Notes under the pieces: model-generated
Databases searched by the model: none
Told to the model about the DNA's origin: nothing
What the model saw: only the letters and a program-made list of their open reading frames with translations
Translations under genes and position numbers: made by a program
NCBI RefSeq assembly: GCF_900110115.1
Contig: NZ_FOCM01000002.1
Coordinates: forward strand, 62,001-126,000
DNA length: 64,000 nt
Reading direction: 5' to 3'
From: Palleronia pelagia
Lineage (GTDB): Bacteria > Pseudomonadota > Alphaproteobacteria > Rhodobacterales > Rhodobacteraceae
Part shown: in pieces, positions 15,799 through 24,842 of the stretch
Layout of the letters: each line of letters opens with the position of its first letter
Position numbering within the stretch: position 1 is the first letter of the stretch

Positions 15799-17001
15799 AT
15801 GAAACGCATCGTCATTCTATGCGACGGGACCTGGAACCGGTCCGACAGCATAACCCCAACCAACGTGGTCCGGTTTTCGCAGGCCATGCGGCTCAAGGAT
15901 GAGGCCGGGACCGTCCAGGTTCCGATCTACGTCCAGGGTGTCGGCACCGGTCGCGGCCCGACGCCATGGCTCAGGAAGATGGATTCACTGCTGGGGGGCG
16001 CCTTCGGCCTCGGGCTCATGTCCAACATCGTCGAGGCCTACCGCCACCTGGTCTTCCTCTACGAGCCGGGCGACGAGATCTTCATCCTCGGCTTCTCCCG
16101 CGGGGCCTACACGGCGCGGTCCTTGACGGGATTCATCCGCTCGACCGGCATCATCGACCGCGATGCCATGCCCGAGATTCCCAAGGCCGTCGCGCGCTAT
16201 CGCACGATGGATGACGACACCACGCACCCGGCGACCGAGGAAAGCCACGCCTTTCGCGCGGGCATCTCCCGGCGGGTCGTGACCTCCGAAGCCGAGCATG
16301 CGTGGCGTCTTTCCCAAGGCATGCCGGACGCGCCGATCCTGCGGATCCGCTACCTCGGCGTCTGGGACTCGGTCGGCGCGCTGGGGGTGCCGGCGTCGGT
16401 GGCGGTGCTGGGCCGCTGGACCGCCAGCAAGTACAGGTTCCACGACGCGAACCTGTCCAGCATGGTTCAGAGCGCCCGGCACGCGGTGGCACTGGACGAA
16501 CGCCGGCGCGCCTTTGCTCCCACCCGGTGGGACAACCTCGCCGAGTTGAATGCCGAGGCCGAAAGCGGCGCGGGCACGCCTTACCTCGAGCAGTTCTTCG
16601 CGGGCGACCACGGGTCGGTCGGCGGGGGCGGCGACATCATCGACCTGTCGTGTATCGGGCTGGAATGGATCATCGAAGGTGCGCGGGAGGCCGGGCTGGC
16701 CTTCGACGCGCCGGCATTGGCCCGGATCAAGGCGTCGCAGAATCCGATGGGGCCGCTGCGCAATACCTCGAAGCCCCCGACCGGCGCCCTGAACGCGGTC
16801 ATGCGCATGCGCCCGCTGGATCGCGAAGGCCCTTCGGCGCTCGACGAGGTCCACGCGTCGGTGCACGACCGCTGGATCGCGGACGCCAAGACCGAGGGCT
16901 TCCGCCCCTATCGCCCCGCCAGCCTGCAAAGGGTTCACACGCACCTTGTCGCGATGCACGGGGACCTTGTGCGGGACGGCGACGGGACCCGGATCACCTG
17001 A
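15799..17001 (+). CDS. DUF2235 domain alpha/beta hydrolase
   Basis: 400-residue DUF2235 protein. It begins MKRIVILCDGTWNRSD, the family start, and carries the nucleophile elbow LGFSRGAYTAR with S100. DUF2235 proteins are alpha/beta hydrolases related to the Tle1 phospholipases secreted by type VI systems. No signal peptide or membrane span, and no VgrG, Hcp, PAAR or immunity gene lies nearby, so a housekeeping cytoplasmic lipase or esterase is more likely than an effector. CAGGAG lies upstream of the ATG; an in-frame extension to 15697 is rejected. Appears monocistronic. Confidence 0.85.
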   Translation: MKRIVILCDGTWNRSDSITPTNVVRFSQAMRLKDEAGTVQVPIYVQGVGTGRGPTPWLRKMDSLLGGAFGLGLMSNIVEAYRHLVFLYEPGDEIFILGFSRGAYTARSLTGFIRSTGIIDRDAMPEIPKAVARYRTMDDDTTHPATEESHAFRAGISRRVVTSEAEHAWRLSQGMPDAPILRIRYLGVWDSVGALGVPASVAVLGRWTASKYRFHDANLSSMVQSARHAVALDERRRAFAPTRWDNLAELNAEAESGAGTPYLEQFFAGDHGSVGGGGDIIDLSCIGLEWIIEGAREAGLAFDAPALARIKASQNPMGPLRNTSKPPTGALNAVMRMRPLDREGPSALDEVHASVHDRWIADAKTEGFRPYRPASLQRVHTHLVAMHGDLVRDGDGTRIT

Positions 17002-17003
17002 CG

Positions 17004-17024
17004 CGCCGCACGCCGCACGCCGCA
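17004..17024 (+). repeat. Tandem heptamer CGCCGCA x3
   Basis: Three perfect head-to-tail copies of CGCCGCA lie just after the stop codon of the DUF2235 gene and before the end of the convergent flavoenzyme gene. Too short to name a function; such a repeat can vary by slippage. Confidence 0.7.
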
Positions 17025-17054
17025 GGCCGAATGCGATCGGGTGGCCGGCGGCGC

Positions 17055-18254
17055 CTAGCCCGGCGCCCCGAAACGGTCGCGCCAGGTGGCAACCCGCGCG
17101 GCATCGCGCCCCTCGTAGCGGTCGATCGCATCCTGCAACGCGCCGGGCGTGTCGGTTTCGCGATCCTCGCCGATCTCGGTCAGGCGCATGGTGTACCACG
17201 CGGTCACGCCGCCTTCGGGCGGATCCGTGAAGCGCGGAAAGGCAGGTTCCAAGTCCCTGCCCGCCTGCCACCGGTTCGGCAGTTCCGGCGCGACGACCAG
17301 CGCCCGGGCCAGCCCGACCATGTCGACCGCGCCGCTGGCGACAGCATCCCGCGCCTGCGCGCGGGTCTTGAACCCGCCGGTGGCCATCAGCGGCACCGAC
17401 GTTTCCCGTCGGGCACGGCGAGCGAAATCGACGAAATAGGGGCCGGACCCGCCGCTGTCCGAGGCCGAGACGGCGCCGGGAAAATAGGTCCCCCCGCTCA
17501 GGTCGATAAGATCGATCCCCGTGGTGTCGAGCGCGCGGATCACCTCCAGCGACTCATCGGGCATGAGCCCGCCCTCCAACCGATCCGTGACGTTGAGCTT
17601 CACGGCCACCGCAAGATCGGGACCCACTGCCGCGCGGACCGCGTGCACGACCTCCAGCAGCAGACGCATCCGGTTGCCGATCGGGCCGCCATAGGCATCT
17701 TCGCGTCGATTGAAGAGGGGCGAAAGGAACTGGCTCAGCAGGAACCCGTGAGCCGCGTGCACCTGTACGCCACCAAATCCCGCCCGACTGGCCAGCCGGG
17801 CCGTTTCGGCGAATTGTCCGGGCAGCGCGGCGATGGCTTCGCCCGACAGCGCCTCCGCCCGCAATCCGGGCAGGTCCAACGCGCTGGGACCCCGTGCTCG
17901 ACCGATGGGTGGATGGGCCATGGCCCCCGCGTGCCCGAGTTGAGGCCAGATCTGCGCGCCGTTGTCACTGCCGCGACGGGCCAGCGCGGCGAAGGCTTCG
18001 AGATCGGACTCGCCATTGAGGACAAGGTTGCCGGGCTTCTCCGCCGCGAACGGGTCGCCCTGCACTTCGCCGATGATCGACAGCGCGACGCCGCCTTCGG
18101 CCCAACGTTCGTACAGCCGTCCCTGCGCCGAGGTGGGCCGCCCCGCCCCGTCGCCGAGCGAATCCGACATGGCCGCCTTGGCGATGCGGTTCTTCAGCAA
18201 GACGCCGCAGGGCAGGACCAGCGGCTCGAACAGCGGATCGGCCGCCGGGGCCAC
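17055..18254 (-). CDS. NADH:flavin oxidoreductase, Old Yellow Enzyme family
   Basis: 399-residue FMN-dependent ene-reductase-like TIM barrel. The N-terminal LFEPLVLPCGVLLKNRIAKAAM is typical, QLGHAG follows the second strand, VQVHAAHGFLLSQFLSP then FNRREDAYGG is the family core, and ATGGFKTRAQA with the GLARAL segment binds the FMN phosphate. Members reduce activated C=C bonds with NAD(P)H. It starts with GTG 9 bases after the aminotransferase stop, so the two are cotranscribed. The substrate is unknown. Confidence 0.88.
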   Translation of the reverse strand: MAPAADPLFEPLVLPCGVLLKNRIAKAAMSDSLGDGAGRPTSAQGRLYERWAEGGVALSIIGEVQGDPFAAEKPGNLVLNGESDLEAFAALARRGSDNGAQIWPQLGHAGAMAHPPIGRARGPSALDLPGLRAEALSGEAIAALPGQFAETARLASRAGFGGVQVHAAHGFLLSQFLSPLFNRREDAYGGPIGNRMRLLLEVVHAVRAAVGPDLAVAVKLNVTDRLEGGLMPDESLEVIRALDTTGIDLIDLSGGTYFPGAVSASDSGGSGPYFVDFARRARRETSVPLMATGGFKTRAQARDAVASGAVDMVGLARALVVAPELPNRWQAGRDLEPAFPRFTDPPEGGVTAWYTMRLTEIGEDRETDTPGALQDAIDRYEGRDAARVATWRDRFGAPG

Positions 18255-18263
18255 GAACGGGCC

Positions 18264-19643
18264 TTAAAGGCCCGCCGCGCGCACCGCCTTGGCGGTCTTG
18301 TCGACGATCTCGTCCACGTTCTCGCGGGTCAGGCAGAAGGGCGGCGCGAAGCCCAGGATGTCCCCGCCGGGCATGGCCCGCGCGATGACGCCCTGCGACA
18401 GAAGCTCGGTCGCGACCTTGGCGCAGGTCTTCTTCGCCGGATCGAAGGCCTTGCGGCGGTCGCGGTCCTCGACGAACTCGACAGCGGCGATCATGCCCTC
18501 GCCCCGGACCTCGCCCACGTGGGGATGATCGGCGAAGGTCTCGGACAGGCGCTGGTTCAGGTAGGCGCCCACGGTGCCGGCGTTTTCGATCAGGTTCAGA
18601 TCGTCGAGAAGCTGGAGGTTCGCCACCCCCGCGGCCGCGCCCACCGGGTGCGCCGAGTAGGTCCAACCGTGGCCGATGGGGCCGTTCTCGTCCGTGCCCC
18701 GCTCGAGCACCTTCCACATTTTGTCGGATACGATCGACCCCGACAGCGGCGCGTAGGCGCTGGTCAGCCCCTTGGCGATGGTGATGAGGTCGGGCCGCAT
18801 CCCGTAATGCTCGGATCCGAACATGGACCCGAGGCGGCCGAAGCCGGTCACGACCTCGTCGGCCACCAGGAGGATGTCGTGCTTCTCCAGCACCGGCTGG
18901 ATCGCCTCCCAGTAGCCTTTCGGCGGCGGCACGATCCCGCCCGTGCCCAGCATCGGTTCGGCCCAGAAGGCCGCGATGGTGTCGGCGCCCTCGCGCGCGA
19001 TCAGCTCTTCCAGCTCGGCCGCGCACTGGGCCGAGAACTCTTCCTCGCTCTGATCGGGGTCGTCGCGATGGTAGTAGTAGGGCGCGCTGGTGTGCAGGAT
19101 CGGCGACAGCGGCAGGTCGAACTTGTCGTGGAACAGCGGCAGCCCGGTCAGCGACCCGGTCATCAGGCCCGAGCCGTGGTAGCCCCGCCAGCGCGAGATG
19201 ATCTTCTTCTTCTCGGGCCGGCCGAGGATGTTGTTGTAGTACCAGACCAGCTTGATGTTGGTCTCGTTCGCGTCCGAGCCCGACAGCCCGAAATAGACCT
19301 TCGACATGTGGTCGGGCGCGCGCTCCAGCACCATCTTCGACAGCGTGATCGCGGCCTCGGTCCCGTGGCCCACATAGGCGTGGTAATAGGCGAGCTCCTT
19401 CGCCTGCTTGGCGATGGCATCGGCGATCTCGGGCCGGCCGTAGCCCACGTTGACGCAATAGAGCCCCGCGAACGCGTCGAGCAGGCGGTTGCCGTTGCGA
19501 TCCTCGATATGGACGCCGGATGCGCCCCGGATCACGCGGCCCATCGCCTCGCCCCGCGCGTGCTGCGCCAAGTGCGTCGAGGGGTGCATGAAGTAATCCC
19601 GGTCCCACTGGGCCAGCTGGTCGTTGCGGCCGATGTCATCCAT
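18264..19643 (-). CDS. Class III aminotransferase, DoeD-like
   Basis: 459-residue PLP-dependent class III (omega) aminotransferase. Landmarks are DAFAGLYCVNVGYGRPEI, the YFGLSGSDANETNIKL cofactor region, LLVADEVVTGFGRLG and ITIAKGLTSAYAPLSG with the PLP lysine. The ATG at 19643 is chosen because AAAGGGA lies 8 bases upstream; 19664 lacks a site. Closely similar proteins act on diaminobutyrate (DoeD) or other omega-amino compounds. It is divergent from the DoeA-like gene 137 bases away, which supports a link to ectoine-type catabolism but does not prove it. Confidence 0.85.
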   Translation of the reverse strand: MDDIGRNDQLAQWDRDYFMHPSTHLAQHARGEAMGRVIRGASGVHIEDRNGNRLLDAFAGLYCVNVGYGRPEIADAIAKQAKELAYYHAYVGHGTEAAITLSKMVLERAPDHMSKVYFGLSGSDANETNIKLVWYYNNILGRPEKKKIISRWRGYHGSGLMTGSLTGLPLFHDKFDLPLSPILHTSAPYYYHRDDPDQSEEEFSAQCAAELEELIAREGADTIAAFWAEPMLGTGGIVPPPKGYWEAIQPVLEKHDILLVADEVVTGFGRLGSMFGSEHYGMRPDLITIAKGLTSAYAPLSGSIVSDKMWKVLERGTDENGPIGHGWTYSAHPVGAAAGVANLQLLDDLNLIENAGTVGAYLNQRLSETFADHPHVGEVRGEGMIAAVEFVEDRDRRKAFDPAKKTCAKVATELLSQGVIARAMPGGDILGFAPPFCLTRENVDEIVDKTAKAVRAAGL

Positions 19644-19780
19644 GGCGGGGTCCCTTTCGTGCATGTGGCGTCAAGGCAGGGCTTACCGCCCCGGCACGCG
19701 ACTTGAAACCCCTGCCCCCTTGACCGCGGGGCCCGATTGGTTTTGCGCTGTGCCGAACGCGCCAAGGAAAGGTCCCGCCG

Positions 19781-20962
19781 ATGCCGAACTACGCCCCCGC
19801 CTTCTCGGTCTCGGAATACCAGCGGCGGCTGTCGCTGGTGCGCTCGCAGATGGCGGCCGACGGGGTGGACGTGCTGTTCGTCACAAACCCGTCCAACATG
19901 GCGTGGCTGACCGGCTATGACGGTTGGTCCTTCTACGTCCACCAGGGGGTCATCATCCAGCTCGAGGCCGACCCGATGTGGTGGGGCCGGCACATGGACA
20001 GCTTCGGCGCGCACCGCACCTGCTGGATCCCCGACGAACGCGTGCTGAGTTACTCCGACGACTGGGTGCAGTCGGACGAGCGGCACGCGATGCAGCACCT
20101 GGCCGCGATACTGGCGGATCTGGGATACGGCGGCGCGCGCATCGGCGTCGAGATGGAGAACTACTATTTCACCGCCGCGGCCATGGACGCGCTGCGCGGC
20201 GCCCTGCCCGATGCCGCCTGGGTCGATTCGACGAACCTCGTGAACTGGCAGCGCACCGTGAAGTCGGACGAGGAGCTGGCCTTCATGCGCAAGGCCGCCG
20301 CGATCTCGACCAAGATGATCGACGGCATCATGGACCGGGTCGCGGTGGGCCTGCCGAAGAACGAACTGGTGGCCGACATCTACCGCGACGCGCTGATCGG
20401 GGTCGAGGGCGCCTGGGGCGACTACCCGGCCATCGTGCCGCTGCTGCCCTCGGGGCCCGACGCGGCCGCCGCGCACCTGACATGGGACGGACGCCCCTTC
20501 CAGGCGAACGAGGCGACGTTCTTCGAGATTTCGGGCTGCTATCGCCGCTATCACGCGCCGCTGTGCCGGACCGTCTACCTGGGCGATCCCCCGTCCGAGA
20601 TGCGCCATGCCGAGGCCGCCGTGCAGCGCGGGATCGAGGCCGCGCTCGACGCCGCGCGCCCCGGCAACCGGGCCTGCGACATCGCCGTGGCGCTGAAGGC
20701 CGAGCTGGCGAAGGCGGGCATCGACCGGCAGGGGCGCGTGGGCTACGCGGTCGGGCTCAGCTATCCGCCCGACTGGGGCGAGCACACCGTGTCGCTGCGC
20801 GAGGCCGACCTGACGCCGCTGCGCGCTGGCATGTCCTTCCACCTGATGCCCGCGTTGTGGATGAAGGACTGGGGCCTCGAGATCACCGAGACCATCGTCA
20901 TCCGCGAGGAAGGTCCGGCCGAATGCCTGGCCGACGTGCCGCGGACCCTGGTGGCGAAATGA
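19781..20962 (+). CDS. doeA: M24-family amidohydrolase/peptidase, DoeA-like ectoine hydrolase
   Basis: 393-residue creatinase/aminopeptidase-fold (M24) protein. The N-terminal domain has NPSNMAWLTGYDGWSFYVHQ, which resembles ectoine hydrolase DoeA/EutD. The C-terminal pita-bread domain has FFEISGCYRRYHAPLCRTVY and ends with ITETIVIREEGP. DoeA opens the ectoine ring to N-acetyl-diaminobutyrate. Other M24 enzymes split prolyl peptides or creatine, so the reaction is inferred from motif likeness and the neighbouring DoeD-like aminotransferase. It overlaps the next gene by 4 bases. AAGGAAAGG precedes the ATG. Confidence 0.72.
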   Translation: MPNYAPAFSVSEYQRRLSLVRSQMAADGVDVLFVTNPSNMAWLTGYDGWSFYVHQGVIIQLEADPMWWGRHMDSFGAHRTCWIPDERVLSYSDDWVQSDERHAMQHLAAILADLGYGGARIGVEMENYYFTAAAMDALRGALPDAAWVDSTNLVNWQRTVKSDEELAFMRKAAAISTKMIDGIMDRVAVGLPKNELVADIYRDALIGVEGAWGDYPAIVPLLPSGPDAAAAHLTWDGRPFQANEATFFEISGCYRRYHAPLCRTVYLGDPPSEMRHAEAAVQRGIEAALDAARPGNRACDIAVALKAELAKAGIDRQGRVGYAVGLSYPPDWGEHTVSLREADLTPLRAGMSFHLMPALWMKDWGLEITETIVIREEGPAECLADVPRTLVAK

Positions 20963-22116
20963 CCGACCTCGCCACCTGCGAGGCGCACCTGGCCGACCTC
21001 GTGGCGTTTCCCACGGTCTCGTCCGACAGCAACCTGGCGATGATCGGCCACCTCGCCGACCGGCTGGACCACGCCGGCGCGCGCTGCCGGATCATGACCG
21101 ACGACAGCGGCACCAAGGCCAACCTGTTCGCCACCATCGGCCCCGACATTTCGGGCGGCATCGTGCTGTCGGGCCATACCGACGTGGTCCCGGTCACCGA
21201 GCAGGAGTGGTCCACCGACCCCTTCGCGCTGACCGAGGCCGACGGGCTGCTCTACGCCCGCGGCAGTTGCGACATGAAGGGCTTCATCGCGGCCTGCATG
21301 GCGCTCGCGCCGCTTTACGCCCAGGGCACGCTGCGGCGCCCGGTGCATTTCTGCTTCACCCACGACGAAGAGGTCGGCTGCCTTGGCGCGCGTGCCCTCG
21401 TGGCCGAGATGTCCGGTTGGGACATCCGCCCGGCCCTCGCCATCATCGGCGAGCCCACGTCGATGCGGGTGATCGACGGCCACAAGGGCTGCTGCGAGTA
21501 CACGACCAGCTTCCACGGGCTCGCGGGCCACGGGTCGAACCCGGGCCTCGGCGTCTCGGCCACCGAATACGCCGCCCGCTTCGTGGCCCGCCTGCTGGAC
21601 CTGAGGGGCGAACTGGCCGCCCGCGCCCCGGTCGATAGCCGGTTCGATCCGCCGGGCAGCACGCTCCAGGTCGGCGGCCTGCGCGGCGGCATCGCCCATA
21701 ACGTCATCGCCGACCATGCCGAGGTCGACTGGGAGCTGCGGCCGGTCAACCCCGAGGACCAGGCCTTCGCCACCGGAGAAATGCGGGATTACTGCAACGA
21801 TGTCCTGCTTCCGGCCATGAAATCGGTGCACGAAGGTTCGAAAATTGAAACCCGCACCATCGGCGAAGTGGTCGGCCTGACCCCCTGCGGCGCGAACGCG
21901 GCCGCCGAGATCGCCCAGGCCCTGACCGGCGCGAACGGCAGCGACGTGGTCCCCTTCGGGACCGAGGCCGGGCTGTTCCAGTCCATCGGGATGGACGCCG
22001 TCGTCTGCGGTCCCGGCGATATCGCCCAGGCGCACAAACCAGACGAGTTCATCGCGCGCGACCAGCTGTCCGCCTGCCTCGCCATGCTGCACGGTCTCGA
22101 CGCGCACCTGCGCTGA
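20959..22116 (+). CDS. M20-family deacetylase (acetylornithine deacetylase/ArgE-like)
   Basis: 385-residue binuclear zinc deacylase of the M20 ArgE/DapE group. Metal-ligand motifs are LSGHTDVVPV (His and downstream Asp), GSCDMKGFIA, THDEEVGCLGA (Glu-Glu) and the later IIGEPT; FGTEAGLFQ and the final AHKPDEFI complete the set. ArgE removes acetate from N-acetylornithine. Coupled to the DoeA-like gene by an ATGA overlap, it may instead deacetylate the N-acetyl-diaminobutyrate made by that enzyme, a step done by the unrelated DoeB in known pathways. That role is inference. Confidence 0.83.
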   Translation: MTDLATCEAHLADLVAFPTVSSDSNLAMIGHLADRLDHAGARCRIMTDDSGTKANLFATIGPDISGGIVLSGHTDVVPVTEQEWSTDPFALTEADGLLYARGSCDMKGFIAACMALAPLYAQGTLRRPVHFCFTHDEEVGCLGARALVAEMSGWDIRPALAIIGEPTSMRVIDGHKGCCEYTTSFHGLAGHGSNPGLGVSATEYAARFVARLLDLRGELAARAPVDSRFDPPGSTLQVGGLRGGIAHNVIADHAEVDWELRPVNPEDQAFATGEMRDYCNDVLLPAMKSVHEGSKIETRTIGEVVGLTPCGANAAAEIAQALTGANGSDVVPFGTEAGLFQSIGMDAVVCGPGDIAQAHKPDEFIARDQLSACLAMLHGLDAHLR

Positions 22117-22150
22117 GCTGCGTCCCTTTCCCGTCGAGCCGTGCCGCGAC

Positions 22151-23194
22151 CTAGCGCCAGCAGAGATCCAGCACGCGCAGCCAGTTCTCGTGGCAAAGCT
22201 TCTGCATCAGCGCATCGTCGATCCCGTGGCCGCGCAATGCCTCCCGCAGCACCGGCAGGTCGGCCGACGAGGTCAGCGCCTCGGGCACCAGCGTGCCATC
22301 GTAATCCGAGCCGAAGCCGACGCGATCCTCGCCCAGACGCCCGATCAGGTGGTCGAGATGGCGCAAAAGCGGATCGAGTCCGGTCTCGGCCGTGCGCTTG
22401 CCGTCCTCGCGCAGGAAGGCTGTGCCGAAGTTGATCCCCACCATCCCGTCGCTGTCGGCGATCGCGTCCAGCTGCCGATCCGTCAGGTTGCGCGCGCTGG
22501 GACAGATGGCGTGGGCGTTGGAATGGGTGGCGACCAGTGGACGCCGTTCCAGCCCCGCCACGTCCCAGAACCCCGCCTCGGTCATGTGCGACAGGTCCAC
22601 CAACACGCCCAGCTCATGGCACCGCGCGACCAGCCGCTTGCCCGCCTCGGTCAGGCCCGGCCCGGTATCTCCGGTCGACGGAAAGCGGAAGGGCACGCCG
22701 TGTCCGAAGGTCGTGGGCCTGGACCAGACCGGGCCCAGCGACCGCAACCCGCGCGCGTGCAGCCGATCCAGCTCCGCGAGGTCTCGACCGATGCACTCGG
22801 CCCCCTCGAGGTGCAGGATGGCGGCCAGGCCGCCGTCGCCCGCCAGCGCGGCGCGCAGGTCCTCGACCGTGCGGCAGGCCACCAGCTCGCCCGCCTCGAC
22901 CAGCGCGTCGAAGATCGCCGCCTGCGCCGTGACGACCTCCATGGCGGTGTCCTGCGCGACCGGCCCCGGCAGGGGCAGGTCATAGCGCTGCTCGCGCATG
23001 GCCGCCGCGCTGTCGGATCCGTCGGGGGGCGACGGCACCCAGAGCGCAAAGAACCCGCCGCCCAACCCGCCCTTTCGCGCGGCCGGTGCGTTGATGGCGC
23101 CCGCGTCGCTCCCGAAGCCCGCCGCGCCTGCGCCCGAGGACCAAAGCCGCGTCAGAACGTCGTTGTGGCCGTCGAAAATCAGGGGGGTGCGCAT
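22151..23194 (-). CDS. Membrane dipeptidase (renal dipeptidase family, M19)
   Basis: 347-residue M19 zinc dipeptidase. [12 protein letters not shown] near the N-terminus supplies the first His-x-Asp ligands, [11 protein letters not shown] the bridging Glu, [14 protein letters not shown] and [19 protein letters not shown] the later His ligands and active-site loop, and GFGSDYDGT the C-terminal Asp. Bacterial members hydrolyse dipeptides, often with D-residues. No signal peptide, so cytoplasmic. Convergent with the M20 gene 34 bases away, with no obvious terminator between. Upstream lies tRNA-Ala on the same strand. Confidence 0.9.
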   Translation of the reverse strand: MRTPLIFDGHNDVLTRLWSSGAGAAGFGSDAGAINAPAARKGGLGGGFFALWVPSPPDGSDSAAAMREQRYDLPLPGPVAQDTAMEVVTAQAAIFDALVEAGELVACRTVEDLRAALAGDGGLAAILHLEGAECIGRDLAELDRLHARGLRSLGPVWSRPTTFGHGVPFRFPSTGDTGPGLTEAGKRLVARCHELGVLVDLSHMTEAGFWDVAGLERRPLVATHSNAHAICPSARNLTDRQLDAIADSDGMVGINFGTAFLREDGKRTAETGLDPLLRHLDHLIGRLGEDRVGFGSDYDGTLVPEALTSSADLPVLREALRGHGIDDALMQKLCHENWLRVLDLCWR

Positions 23195-23267
23195 GGTTCG
23201 GCTCCGGTCGAAAGAGTTCGTTCGCCCGGTCAGGGGCGTCGATGCGGGCCGGCGCGAAGGGGGAGTT

Positions 23268-23343
<76 letters not shown>

Positions 23344-23411
23344 ACTGCGGCGGTGAATGGCTCATGTCCCCGGCCGTGTCAAGCGGCGCAGGGCGCGCTA
23401 TCTGGCAACGG

Positions 23412-24743
23412 ATGATCACGCAAATCCTCTGGTCCTTCCGCCAATTCGCCCGCCGCCTCTGGGTCCGTGCGGCCCTGTTGTCCGCGCTGGCGGTTGTCGT
23501 CGCCGGTGTGGCGCCGCTGGTGCCGTCCCTGCCCTTGCCGGGTGCGCTGTCCGTATCGGCCGAGGCGCTGGACGCGCTGCTGTCGATCCTGACGAACTCC
23601 ATGCTGACGGTGACCACGTTCTCGCTGTCGATCATGGTCAGCGCACACCTGGCCGCCGATGCCAACGCCACCCCTCGCGCGCACCGGCTGCTGCAGGAGG
23701 ACAGTCGCACGCAGACGGTGATCGCCACTTTTATCGGCGCCTTCATCTACGCGCTCGCGCTGACCGTTCTGTTGAATATCGATTTCATCAAGGCCCGCGA
23801 CGTGCCCTTTATCTATGTCGTGTCCGTGGGGGTCATCATCTTCGTGGTGATCGCCGTTCTGCGCTGGGTGGCCCACCTGGCGGGGCTTGGATCGGTCGAG
23901 GCGACGATCGATCGGGTGGAAGAACGCGCGCGGGCCTGCCTGAAGTCCCGCCGCGACGCGCCGTTCCTGGGCGGCCGGGACATTCGAAAGACAGAAATTC
24001 CCCAGGACGCGCCGGCCTTCCACGCCGAGGGCTTCGGGTTCGTGCAGAATATCGACACCGCCGCGCTGGACCGGATCGCCCGCGACCGGGGCGCCGCGAT
24101 TTACTTGGCGGTCGGCCCGGGCGACTGGGTCGACGAAGGCGCGCCGCTCGGGCTTGTCCAGATCGACACGCTCGACGAAGAACTCGCGTCGACCCTCGCG
24201 GCAGCCGTGGTGATCGGTGACCGCCGCACGCCCGATAACGACGCGAACCAAGGCCTGATCGTACTGTCCGAGATCGCCATGCGCGCGCTCTCGCCCGGTA
24301 TCAACGACCCGCGCACCGCCATCGATGTCATCGGTCGCCTGGCCAGGCTCATGGCCACCCATCCGCAAGAGACCGAGATGGAGGAGCCCAGCGCCCCCCG
24401 CGTGTTCGTGCATCCGATGGATCGGGCAACGACCCTTCTGGCGACGCTGGATCCCATCGCCCGCGACGGGCGCACCTTCGTCGAGGTTCAGCTGTCGGTG
24501 CAGCGGGCCTACGCGACGCTTGCAAAGCATCGCGATCCGTCGGTGTCCGATGCCGCCATGGCGCTGTCGGCCCGCGCGCTCAGCTACGCCCGCGACGGCA
24601 TCCTGATGATCGAGGATATGCACCGCATCGCCGCGGTCGCACCGGCCCGGCACATGGCCGCAACGTCCGCCGGCGACGCCAAGGAGTCGGTGGTCGAGGC
24701 CCTGGGCGAGGAACGCAATGCCAGCCACTTCGCCGACATATAG
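23412..24743 (+). CDS. DUF2254 membrane protein
   Basis: 443-residue DUF2254 protein. Four hydrophobic segments lie in the first 160 residues (two spans near 14-45, then LALTVLLNI and [18 protein letters not shown]), followed by a soluble domain with [17 protein letters not shown] and [21 protein letters not shown], the hallmark of the family. Function is unknown. The ATG at 23412 places the start just before the first span; an in-frame ATG at 23364 is equally free of a clear ribosome-binding site. Stands alone, followed by a hairpin facing gcvP. Confidence 0.85.
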   Translation: MITQILWSFRQFARRLWVRAALLSALAVVVAGVAPLVPSLPLPGALSVSAEALDALLSILTNSMLTVTTFSLSIMVSAHLAADANATPRAHRLLQEDSRTQTVIATFIGAFIYALALTVLLNIDFIKARDVPFIYVVSVGVIIFVVIAVLRWVAHLAGLGSVEATIDRVEERARACLKSRRDAPFLGGRDIRKTEIPQDAPAFHAEGFGFVQNIDTAALDRIARDRGAAIYLAVGPGDWVDEGAPLGLVQIDTLDEELASTLAAAVVIGDRRTPDNDANQGLIVLSEIAMRALSPGINDPRTAIDVIGRLARLMATHPQETEMEEPSAPRVFVHPMDRATTLLATLDPIARDGRTFVEVQLSVQRAYATLAKHRDPSVSDAAMALSARALSYARDGILMIEDMHRIAAVAPARHMAATSAGDAKESVVEALGEERNASHFADI

Positions 24744-24799
24744 GCCGCGCGTGCGTCCCGAAGGACCACGCCCCTGCATCACTGGTCCGGAAATACTCA

Positions 24800-24827
24800 C
24801 GGCGCGCGGACGGAAACCCGCGCGCCG
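24800..24827. terminator. Bidirectional hairpin between DUF2254 gene and gcvP
   Basis: Perfect 10-bp stem (CGGCGCGCGG/CCGCGCGCCG) with an 8-base loop, lying between two convergent stop codons. No U-tract. Likely terminates gcvTHP transcription from the right and the DUF2254 transcript from the left. Confidence 0.6.
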
Positions 24828-24842
24828 CCCGGATCGGTGCGC

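Noticed and set aside
15799-17001. Type VI secretion effector call for the DUF2235 protein
   Set aside because: No VgrG, Hcp, PAAR, adaptor or immunity gene lies within the window; only the fold supports it.
17004-17024. CRISPR-like or satellite repeat
   Set aside because: Only three 7-base units without spacers; a simple tandem repeat.
16302-19706. Very long + strand open frame (over 1,100 codons) across the DUF2235, flavoenzyme and aminotransferase genes
   Set aside because: It runs antisense or out of frame to three genes with clear family motifs; its translation is Arg/Pro/Gly-rich with no domain. Such frames arise from GC-rich third positions.
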